NCBI GenBank assembly: GCA_041481365.1
Contig: JBGPBS010000042.1
Span: 1 to 12,114 of the forward strand
Origin: DASPTR01 sp041481365
GTDB lineage: Archaea; Thermoproteota; Bathyarchaeia; Bathyarchaeales; Bathycorpusculaceae
Direction of reading: 5' to 3'
DNA length: 12,114 nucleotides
Part shown: positions 6,218 through 12,114 of the stretch, piece by piece
Numbering within the stretch: the first letter of the stretch is position 1
Layout of the letters: the number at the start of each line of letters is the position of its first letter
The notes under the pieces: model-generated
Seen by the model: the letters and a program-made list of their open reading frames with translations, nothing else
Told to the model about the DNA's origin: nothing
Databases searched by the model: none
Position numbers and translations under genes: made by a program

Positions 6218-7234
6218 ATGAGCACGATGAGTAACCTTTCGCCTGAAGCAGTCTGGCAGATAGCAGACGAGGATCTCTTAAACATCATTCATGGCGGTCA
6301 TTTGCGTTCAAGACTGAAGAGTGTCAATTTTTACGCTCCAAGTTTTATGTACTATAAAACGGGTTACTACTCCTCTTCGCCTGCTGATTTTCCGACAATT
6401 TCCATAACGGCTGGCAACTGCGCACTGAAGTGTGAACACTGCGGCGGAAGAGTACTGGAAACAATGTACCCGGCGACTACGCCTGAAAAGCTGCTTGAAC
6501 TGTGCAAGAAGCTCAAACTAAGGGGAGCCAAAGGCTGTTTAATAAGCGGAGGCTGCCTTCCAGATGGATCCGTGCCCATTTTCGATTTCGTCGAAACAAT
6601 TGGAAAGATCAAACGAGAGCTCGGGCTCACCGTCGTCGTTCACACTGGAATCATAGATTTTCAAACAGCCCAAGCCCTTCAAGCAAGCGGAGTAGACACG
6701 GCATTGTTGGACGTGATAGGTTCTGATGAGACTATAAGAGAAATCTGCAAGATGAATGTGACAGTGAACGAATATGCACATTCGCTTGAGGCCCTAAACA
6801 AGACCAGCATCAACTTCGTGCCACATGTGATCGTTGGTCTTCATTATGGCAGGCTGAAAGGCGAGTTGCGCGCGCTAGAAATAATTTCAAAAACGAAGCC
6901 TTCAGCCCTGGTGATAATTGCTTTCATGCCCATACATGGAACCTCAATGCAGAACGTTCAGCCGCCGAGACCAATAGATATAGCCAGAGTAATCGTGACG
7001 GCAAGAATGATGTTTCCTGACATGCCATTGGTTCTAGGTTGCATGCGGCCGAAGGGAATACATCGTAAAGATACAGATATCCTGGCAATAAGGGCGGGTG
7101 TAGATGCGATAGCCTTTCCGGCTGAAGAGGCGATAGAATTCGCCAAGAGTCAGGGACGCGAAGTATGCTTTTCCCCATTATGCTGCTCGCAAATTTACTC
7201 GGACATTAGAGATTCAACCGGTCATACATTGTGA
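6218..7234 (+). CDS. Radical SAM protein, biotin synthase-related (possible second LipS-type subunit)
   Basis: A 338-aa cytoplasmic radical SAM enzyme. The 4Fe-4S motif is CALKCEHCGG (CX3CX2C; Cys68, 72, 75), preceded by a conserved-looking VNFYAPSFMYYKTGYYSS segment and followed by a TIM-barrel core with GCLISGGCLPDGSVP, VVVHTGIIDFQTAQAL and FVPHVIVGLHYGRLKGEL. The C-terminal end has three further cysteines in CFSPLCCSQ (Cys317, 322, 323), good candidates for an auxiliary Fe-S cluster. This type is annotated in archaea as biotin synthase-related. With its minus-strand partner it could form a class II lipoyl synthase, but an unrelated sulfur-insertion or methylthiolation role is also possible. 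ATG 6218 is favoured because a TATA-like box lies 26 nt upstream; ATG 6227 is the alternative. It converges on the DUF998 gene. Confidence 0.82.
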   Translation: MSTMSNLSPEAVWQIADEDLLNIIHGGHLRSRLKSVNFYAPSFMYYKTGYYSSSPADFPTISITAGNCALKCEHCGGRVLETMYPATTPEKLLELCKKLKLRGAKGCLISGGCLPDGSVPIFDFVETIGKIKRELGLTVVVHTGIIDFQTAQALQASGVDTALLDVIGSDETIREICKMNVTVNEYAHSLEALNKTSINFVPHVIVGLHYGRLKGELRALEIISKTKPSALVIIAFMPIHGTSMQNVQPPRPIDIARVIVTARMMFPDMPLVLGCMRPKGIHRKDTDILAIRAGVDAIAFPAEEAIEFAKSQGREVCFSPLCCSQIYSDIRDSTGHTL

Positions 7235-7245
7235 TTTCTCTTCGT

Positions 7246-7283
7246 CTTCGAAACAAATCGAAGTCGCAGGGCAAAAAGTGCCT
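7246..7283. terminator. Probable termination region between convergent genes
   Basis: The 73-nt gap between two convergent genes holds a perfect 6-bp hairpin, CTTCGA/TCGAAG (7246-7251 and 7258-7263) with a 6-nt loop. A T5 tract follows on the minus strand (7273-7277), with another T-rich stretch just before it. T tracts are typical of archaeal termination for the minus-strand gene; the hairpin may serve the plus-strand transcript. Confidence 0.3.
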
Positions 7284-7307
7284 TCACAAAGAAAATGATA
7301 CGTAATT

Positions 7308-7940
7308 CTACCCACGTTGCTGTGCAACCTGGTTCAGCATAATGGACCCTAGAGCCATTGACCACGCTGCCGCTGCCAATGCGGAGATTGTTTCGGGGAT
7401 GGCAACGTTCGAAACGTAAGGTGCTATGAGCTGGACTATCCAAGGAGCAGCGGCGATCATGGCCACGGCTAGCGTGAACAAGCCAATCTTCATTTTCTTC
7501 GCATGAACGAAAGAAGCCGTGATGCCAAACATGGCAATGGGGAACAGGACGAAGAAAGCTACCGAAACATAGTAATGCGTTTGTTTTGTATTTTCGGGGA
7601 AGATTCCTATTAAAGTCAAAGCAATGGTTGCTGACCCAAAGAGCAAGGCTCCGATTCTGCCGGTTTTTTCCTCATGCAGAAGCTTGAACAAGCCTGCATC
7701 GAAGACGAGTGCTGAGACGCCGCCTACTATCAGTCCATAATTGAATAATGCGGCCGTGATACCATCCCTGACGCCTAGGTCGCTCAGGGCATTGTCAGTC
7801 CAACTGAATCGCTGGTAAGAGCTAATCGAAAGCAATATGCAAGCGAATGCGATTATGGGCCCGACTATGCCCATGATTCCAGACAGTTTGACCCAAATTT
7901 CGGTTTTGCGGTTCATGAAGTTCACGGCATTTTCAGACAT
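7308..7940 (-). CDS. DUF998 family six-helix membrane protein
   Basis: A 210-aa integral membrane protein. Six hydrophobic segments are visible at about 18-41, 63-88, 95-114, 123-145, 150-173 and 182-203. The loop after the first helix carries SWTDNALSDLG, and FPENTKQTHYYVS precedes the fourth helix; both are hallmark blocks of DUF998. The biochemical function of this family is not established. I choose ATG 7938-7940 because it forms a TAATG junction with the DUF763 stop codon, which implies translational coupling; the GTG at 7946 would add only two residues. It is the last gene of the minus-strand cluster that starts with mfnA, so it may be expressed with the CoA genes. A link to CoA or to DUF763 is inference. 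Confidence 0.82.
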   Translation of the reverse strand: MSENAVNFMNRKTEIWVKLSGIMGIVGPIIAFACILLSISSYQRFSWTDNALSDLGVRDGITAALFNYGLIVGGVSALVFDAGLFKLLHEEKTGRIGALLFGSATIALTLIGIFPENTKQTHYYVSVAFFVLFPIAMFGITASFVHAKKMKIGLFTLAVAMIAAAPWIVQLIAPYVSNVAIPETISALAAAAWSMALGSIMLNQVAQQRG

Positions 7941-9085
7941 TAACACATTAGATCCGATCTGTCGATTTCTTGCGGCACAAGCTTCCTAAGCCTCTGCAAG
8001 GACCACATTTTTTCTTTGTCTCCTATTCTCGCGGCTTCGATTGTCTCTCTGAGCATTTGTATTGATTCATCCATGGCCTTTCGGTCCACGGGGAACGGAA
8101 CGCCATCTTTTCCTCCGTAAGCGAACGAATATTTCACTGGGTCTCTCCAGCTTGGCTTTGCACCGTATACGAGTTCTGCAATGAGTGCCAAGCCTCTTAC
8201 GGCCGCTGGGCCTATTCCCTTGAGCGCCAGAAGCTCTTCGTAGTTTCTCGGCTGAAATTCGTACGCGTTCCGCATAGCTTTCCAATTTATGTTCACCGGC
8301 ATCGACAGGAACGCTTTGACAGGCTTCTTCGCTGGCTCTTTCACGTTGGCGTGAAACCATTCGTCAAGCAGCTTTTGTCCGGCAGGAGCGGCGATCATCA
8401 GCATGGTTTTTTCGGGAGCCTCCTTTGCCAAGTCCACCGAAACTTTTCTGCAGTCTTCGCTTTCTCTTGCTGTCATGTCCAAGGCAGATTCGCGTCTTGC
8501 GTCTCCGACCATGGCGCTGTGCGGTTCAACGACGAAGCTGTTTACGTTTTCTGATAGCCAATGATAGCGTCTGGCCGTGCGGTCTTGTATGCACATGCCT
8601 TGCTGAACTACTGCCCATTTTCTGTTCTCGGTAACAAAAAAGGCATGATGATACAGCTGGTAGCCGGCTTGGACAGCGGTGTTATCAACTTTCGCGCTCA
8701 TCCTGCTTGCACGACGAAGAGCGTCGATGTCCCCATCTGAGAAGCCAAATTTGCTTCCGGCGTTTTCAATCTCGACCGGTGTCTGCCTTGAGGCTCTGCC
8801 TTTTCCTCCGCACACGGCGATACCATGCTCCTCAGGTACTATCGCATCTTTCAAGACTCCTGTGAGAACGGTGGTTACGCCCGAAGAGTGCCAGTCATAG
8901 CCTAGGACGCAGCCAAGGGCTTGAAACCAAAAGGGGTCGGATATTCTTCTAAGAAGATCATCTATGCCATATTCGTCCAGAATCAGCGTCACCATTTGGC
9001 CTGCGAGTTCTTTCATGCGAACAGTTAGCCATTGAGGCGCTTTGCCGTAATGAAGTGGCAGTCTTGCGATGCCTGTCCTCTGCAA
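7940..9085 (-). CDS. DUF763 family protein
   Basis: A 381-aa protein that matches DUF763, a conserved family common in archaea and thermophilic bacteria with no proven function. Diagnostic blocks are the N-terminal RTGIARLPLHYGKAPQWL (3-20), DPFWFQALGCVLGYDWHSSG (50-69), CGGKGRASRQTP (92-103) and GYQLYHHAFF (141-150). Near the C-terminus, EELLALKGIGPAAVRGLALI (283-302) looks like a helix-hairpin-helix element (KGIGPAA turn), which often contacts DNA or RNA without sequence specificity. It is followed by a DPVKYSFAYGGKDGVPFPV segment. No membrane segment is seen. The TTG start at 9085 begins the conserved MQRTG block directly, which supports it. A small hairpin and a GAGAAGAG ribosome binding site-like stretch lie just upstream. 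It shares a TAATG junction with the DUF998 gene. Confidence 0.9.
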   Translation of the reverse strand: MQRTGIARLPLHYGKAPQWLTVRMKELAGQMVTLILDEYGIDDLLRRISDPFWFQALGCVLGYDWHSSGVTTVLTGVLKDAIVPEEHGIAVCGGKGRASRQTPVEIENAGSKFGFSDGDIDALRRASRMSAKVDNTAVQAGYQLYHHAFFVTENRKWAVVQQGMCIQDRTARRYHWLSENVNSFVVEPHSAMVGDARRESALDMTARESEDCRKVSVDLAKEAPEKTMLMIAAPAGQKLLDEWFHANVKEPAKKPVKAFLSMPVNINWKAMRNAYEFQPRNYEELLALKGIGPAAVRGLALIAELVYGAKPSWRDPVKYSFAYGGKDGVPFPVDRKAMDESIQMLRETIEAARIGDKEKMWSLQRLRKLVPQEIDRSDLMC

Positions 9086-9119
9086 GTTTCTCTTCTCAAT
9101 CCAGAGAAGGATGAAAGCA

Positions 9120-9130
9120 ACTTAAACATT
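9120..9130 (-). promoter_or_regulatory. Possible internal TATA-like element before the DUF763 gene
   Basis: The minus strand reads AATGTTTAAGT here. A start near 9097 would give a leader of about 12 nt that contains GAGAAGAG, just before TTG 9085. The 62-nt gap after coaD is the widest in the cluster, which makes a separate promoter plausible. Confidence 0.28.
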
Positions 9131-9147
9131 CTCTTTTCAGCGATTCA

Positions 9148-9621
9148 CTATCTGAGTAGGTGGCCTTCGCGGTCGATCTCTCCGCAACGAATGCGGGTTG
9201 TCGATATAGGAATATGATTATCAGATGGAATCATCTCGATCGCAAGAATTTGGAGCAAGGGCAGTCCGGTTTCTCTTCTTTTCTTGTTGATCACGGAGGC
9301 GATGGGCTCGGTCTCCTTGCTGACGACCAATGCTTCGATGCTCCGATCGGACAGAGTTGCTCCAAATGAATCGTCGATTCGGACTATCTCGGCTCTTTCG
9401 TAAAGCCTGTTTTGATGGAGGAAAGCCTCAAGCTCTCTCAATCTCTGATCATAAGATGCGGTTACGTGCGGCTTGCTGAGTCTTTTGACAAAACTGTCCG
9501 AGCACAAGCCGATTTGAACATGTTCTCCTATGTCGAAGGCTTTCATCAGCAGAGCTTTGTGTCCATTGTGGAGTTCGTCGAATGTTCCACCGACAGCCAC
9601 TGCCTTGAATTCTTTCTGCAC
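9148..9621 (-). CDS. coaD: Archaeal phosphopantetheine adenylyltransferase
   Basis: A 157-aa nucleotidyltransferase that joins 4'-phosphopantetheine and ATP to dephospho-CoA and pyrophosphate, the penultimate step of CoA synthesis. The Rossmann-type signature is complete: GGTFDELHNGH (11-21) with the HxGH catalytic histidines His18 and His21, and the second nucleotide-binding block ISTTRIR (139-145), a version of the ISSTxIR motif. The protein belongs to the archaeal/eukaryotic-type branch rather than to bacterial CoaD, judging by KRLSKP and the VVSKET segment where adenylyl-binding residues lie. GTG 9621 is preceded by AAGGTGA with 6 nt spacing. It follows coaBC after 37 nt, so the two consecutive CoA steps are probably transcribed together. 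The missing final enzyme, dephospho-CoA kinase, is not in the window. Confidence 0.92.
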   Translation of the reverse strand: MQKEFKAVAVGGTFDELHNGHKALLMKAFDIGEHVQIGLCSDSFVKRLSKPHVTASYDQRLRELEAFLHQNRLYERAEIVRIDDSFGATLSDRSIEALVVSKETEPIASVINKKRRETGLPLLQILAIEMIPSDNHIPISTTRIRCGEIDREGHLLR

Positions 9622-9658
9622 TGGTTTTCACCTTCGGGCGCTTGGATTGCATATGGAA

Positions 9659-10912
9659 CTATTTTGGTTTGATTCTTTCCTTTGCAGCATCAAGAATCTT
9701 CCTCGCAACTTCCCGTTTTTTAGCCATAGGGACATGAATGGCTCTCTTCTGTTTATCTATGATGAAAACCTCGTTTGTCTCGGTTCCGAACCCTGCCCCT
9801 TCCTTGCCCACGTCATTGACGACTATTAGGTTAGCGTTTGCTTCTAGCAGCTTTCTGTGGGCACTTTCAATCAACCGCTCTTTCGGCAGCTTATGTTCTG
9901 CCTTGAACCCTACGAGAAAGACTTTGGGGCTGACCTTTTTTACGTGGTCGATTATCTTTCGAGTTGGCTCCAGTTCCAAGCTAAGCAAATCGAGTTTGCG
10001 GGTCGAAACTTTATGTGAAAAGGGTTTCTTGACTTTCCAGTCAGCCGCTGCGGCTGCAGCTATCACCATGTCATATTTTTCGGGCTTCAACTCAGAATCG
10101 ACCGCTTCAAGCATCTGATCTGTCGTCTCTACCGAGATCACTTTGGCTCTTGCTGGAGGAGTGGCTGTTCCCAAACCGTAGATAAGCGTTACTTCGGCTC
10201 CGCGGCTCAGGGCTTCTTCTGCAAGGGCTACGCCCATTTTTCCAGAGCTTCTGTTTGTGATGACGCGGATTGGGTCTATGTGTTCCACGGTCGGGCCGGC
10301 GGTGATGAGCACTCTCAGGCCAGTCAGATCTTGGCTTATTGCTAGTCTGCGGATGACGGCATCGACAATTTCAATCGTTTTTGCAATCTTTGCTTTTCCT
10401 TCTTCAACTCTCGGTCCCACCAACTCTAGGCCCAGCGCTTGCAGCTTTCTGATGTTTTCGGCTAATATTGGGTGATCGTACATGGTGGCATGCATGGCCG
10501 GAACGATGATTATCGGGATGCTTGAGCCTAAAGCCGTTGTGACCACTGAAGTCACAGTAGTGTCGTCTATGCCGCAGGCGATCTTGCTTATGGTGTTTGC
10601 CGTAGCTGGCGCCACCAGAACAAGATTGGCTTTGCGAGGATGCTTTCCAGCTAATGCGACATGTTCAATCTTTCCCGTCAACTCTGTTATGACAGAGTTT
10701 CCTGTTGCCCATTCCATAAGATATGGGTGGATGATCATCTGTGACATCGGCGACATAACTGTGAAGACTTCTGCGCCATGGCGCATGAGGGATCTGGCGA
10801 TTCCAGGGCATTCTGCAGCGGCCACGCTACCGGTAATGCAGAGGACTATGCGCTTGTCTTTCAGTTCGTTTCCTTTTGTTCCAACGATGTCTCTTGAGGG
10901 GTGTTCGCTCAT
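9659..10912 (-). CDS. coaBC: Bifunctional phosphopantothenoylcysteine decarboxylase/phosphopantothenate-cysteine ligase
   Basis: A 417-aa fused CoaBC (Dfp) enzyme. The N-terminal half is the FMN-dependent decarboxylase of the HFCD family: KRIVLCITGSVAAAE (20-34), a histidine in KIEHVALAG (His84) matching the catalytic histidine, APATANTISKIA (102-113), and PAMHATMYDHP in place of the bacterial PxMN motif. The C-terminal half is the ligase: LITAGPTVEHIDPIRVITNRSSGKMG ends at 227, followed by the AAAAADW block near 286-292 and NANLIVVNDV. It converts 4'-phosphopantothenate and cysteine to 4'-phosphopantetheine. I choose ATG 10912 because GTGAG lies 7 nt before it and it follows the mfnA stop by 13 nt; an upstream in-frame start at 10951 would overlap mfnA. 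Downstream is coaD, the next enzyme in the pathway. Confidence 0.94.
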   Translation of the reverse strand: MSEHPSRDIVGTKGNELKDKRIVLCITGSVAAAECPGIARSLMRHGAEVFTVMSPMSQMIIHPYLMEWATGNSVITELTGKIEHVALAGKHPRKANLVLVAPATANTISKIACGIDDTTVTSVVTTALGSSIPIIIVPAMHATMYDHPILAENIRKLQALGLELVGPRVEEGKAKIAKTIEIVDAVIRRLAISQDLTGLRVLITAGPTVEHIDPIRVITNRSSGKMGVALAEEALSRGAEVTLIYGLGTATPPARAKVISVETTDQMLEAVDSELKPEKYDMVIAAAAAADWKVKKPFSHKVSTRKLDLLSLELEPTRKIIDHVKKVSPKVFLVGFKAEHKLPKERLIESAHRKLLEANANLIVVNDVGKEGAGFGTETNEVFIIDKQKRAIHVPMAKKREVARKILDAAKERIKPK

Positions 10913-10925
10913 CAAAATGCTCACT

Positions 10926-12089
10926 CTACCTTTCCAATTTGTGCGTGACACTCTTTAAGTCTTCCAAGAATTCGTTAATGTGCTTTTCCTGCACGTGAGG
11001 CATGGCTACGATTCGGATGTGTCTTGGGAAAAGCGCAACTGCCCATCCTTTGAGTCTCAGCTCCTGTGCTATTTGTTTGATGTCCAGCGTGTGGGAGGTC
11101 AACCCGACAACGTTCATCGTGGGTTTTGTCATGAGTTCCAGGCCTTCTATCCTCGGTATTTCTTCTGCGAGCTTCCGGGTGAGGCGCATGCAACGTCTTA
11201 TGATTCGCTCGTAGCCCTGTCGCCCAAGGTGTTTGAGTAGGCTCCAGACGGCAATTACTGATGCTCCTGATCGCGTTCCAACGATCGTGGCGTGTTTGGC
11301 TTCTCCACCCGCTAGGTAGGAGATGTTCCATGAGATGAATTCTCTGGTCTTTTCGTTTCGGAACAGTATTCCCCCCGCAGGGATGGGTGCCAAGCCCATT
11401 TTGTGTGGATCAATGGTCATGGAGCAGACTCCTGGTGCCTCAAAATCGAAAACTGGAACATCATAGCCCAGTTTTTTAAGGAATGGAAGGACAAACCCCC
11501 CAAAAGCAGCATCCACGTGAAGGTACAAGCCATTTTCTTGGGCGATTTCCGACAGCCGTGCTATGGGGTCGACCGCGCCTAGTCCAGTTGTTCCGGCGAT
11601 GCCGACGACCGCTATGGTGCTCGGGGTAATTGCCTTCTCAACGGCATCTGCGTCGACTTGAAACTTGTGGTCTAGCTTGGCCCTGACGATTTTTATGTCC
11701 AATAAGTCGCCAGCCTTGTCGAATGAGCAGTGAGCAGAAGCGGGTACGATGACTTCGCATCTTTCCTTTTTGGCGGATTTTTTGGCAGCCCAGAGGGCAA
11801 GAATGTTGGCTTCGGTTCCTCCTGTGATTATGTGGCCTGAGACTGTCTCGTTTGAGAGTAGGCTGCCGATCATTCGGACTGTTTCTTTTTCCAGTTCGGC
11901 TGTGGCCGGGAAGAGCCCTGAATCGCCTAGGTTTTTATCCGAGAAGCGGGCGTACACTTTTCGAGCCAAAGGATGTGGGTCGTTGCACATGGATCCGATG
12001 ATTCTTCCGGACTTGTAAGTGAAGTCCTTCTTGAGCCTCGATTCGAGTTCTTGGAGGACTTTTCTTTGAGGCACACCTTTGCTTAGCAA
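10926..12089 (-). CDS. mfnA: MfnA-type PLP-dependent decarboxylase, likely L-aspartate (or L-tyrosine) decarboxylase
   Basis: A 387-aa group II PLP decarboxylase with the archaeal MfnA layout: RIIGSMCNDPHPLARKVY at 29-46, NLGDSGLF (53-60), HIITGGTEANILAL (86-99), the cofactor-stacking His120 in SAHCSFDKA, Asp193 in HVDAAFGG, and the Schiff-base Lys230 in MTIDPHKMG. GTRSGA follows in the C-terminal half. Characterised relatives decarboxylate tyrosine (methanofuran synthesis in methanogens) or aspartate to beta-alanine (CoA synthesis, e.g. in Thermococcus). Here the gene lies 13 nt before coaBC, and no methanofuran genes are seen, so beta-alanine supply is the favoured role. The TTG start at 12089 is the first possible start after an in-frame TGA (12111-12113); GGGTG lies upstream. 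Whether other genes precede it in the operon is not visible. Confidence 0.9.
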   Translation of the reverse strand: MLSKGVPQRKVLQELESRLKKDFTYKSGRIIGSMCNDPHPLARKVYARFSDKNLGDSGLFPATAELEKETVRMIGSLLSNETVSGHIITGGTEANILALWAAKKSAKKERCEVIVPASAHCSFDKAGDLLDIKIVRAKLDHKFQVDADAVEKAITPSTIAVVGIAGTTGLGAVDPIARLSEIAQENGLYLHVDAAFGGFVLPFLKKLGYDVPVFDFEAPGVCSMTIDPHKMGLAPIPAGGILFRNEKTREFISWNISYLAGGEAKHATIVGTRSGASVIAVWSLLKHLGRQGYERIIRRCMRLTRKLAEEIPRIEGLELMTKPTMNVVGLTSHTLDIKQIAQELRLKGWAVALFPRHIRIVAMPHVQEKHINEFLEDLKSVTHKLER

Positions 12090-12114
12090 TCTCTCAACAC
12101 CCTTTTTAGCTCAA

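Noticed and set aside
5859..6218. Minus-strand open frame of 119 codons over the flavoprotein gene
   Set aside because: It is antisense to a recognisable split-barrel protein and rich in Phe, Leu, His and Cys in a way typical of reverse frames.
10913..10951. Longer coaBC start that would overlap mfnA by 26 nt
   Set aside because: The extra 13 residues have no family match, and the downstream ATG at 10912 has a suitably spaced GTGAG site.
10482..10958. Plus-strand open frame of 158 codons inside coaBC
   Set aside because: It lies wholly antisense to a strongly supported enzyme, gives a protein without recognisable motifs, and has no promoter or ribosome binding site; it is a shadow of coaBC codon usage.
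1..12114. CRISPR array, rRNA or insertion sequence
   Set aside because: No regularly spaced direct repeats, conserved rRNA blocks, terminal inverted repeats or transposase motifs were seen when reading the window.

Overview
This window looks like chromosomal DNA from an archaeon, probably of the TACK group and possibly a Bathyarchaeia-like lineage. The domain call is fairly safe: it rests on an archaeal-type phosphopantetheine adenylyltransferase, an MfnA-type decarboxylase, DUF763, a PolB2-like DNA polymerase and TATA-like boxes placed for leaderless or short-leader mRNAs. The lineage call is inference. The window is densely coded and almost all genes lie on the minus strand; only two, near 5.7-7.2 kb, are on the plus strand. 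No gap reaches 300 bases. I saw no tRNA, rRNA or CRISPR array.

Right part (about 7.3-12.1 kb, minus strand): mfnA, coaBC, coaD, a DUF763 gene and a DUF998 membrane-protein gene. The first three are successive inputs to coenzyme A synthesis: beta-alanine supply, conversion of 4'-phosphopantothenate to 4'-phosphopantetheine, and its adenylylation. The two DUF genes share a TAATG stop/start junction and may be co-transcribed with the CoA genes; their roles are unknown.

Middle (about 4.0-7.2 kb): two different biotin-synthase/lipoyl-synthase-like radical SAM proteins, one on each strand. Between them lie a split-barrel flavoprotein gene and a small acidic protein with four cysteines exactly 18 residues apart. 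The two radical SAM proteins could be the two halves of an archaeal class II (LipS1/LipS2-type) lipoyl synthase; this is a hypothesis.

Left part (1-4.0 kb, minus strand): a B-family DNA polymerase that lacks the exonuclease domain and overlaps the 3' end of the upstream radical SAM gene; then the two subunits of a glutaconate-type CoA-transferase; then, cut by the window edge, the start of a tyrosine recombinase, which may mark the edge of a mobile element.

The most unusual items are the 18-residue cysteine repeat protein, the exonuclease-less polymerase with altered motifs A and B, and the grouping of two LipS-like enzymes around small redox-type genes.
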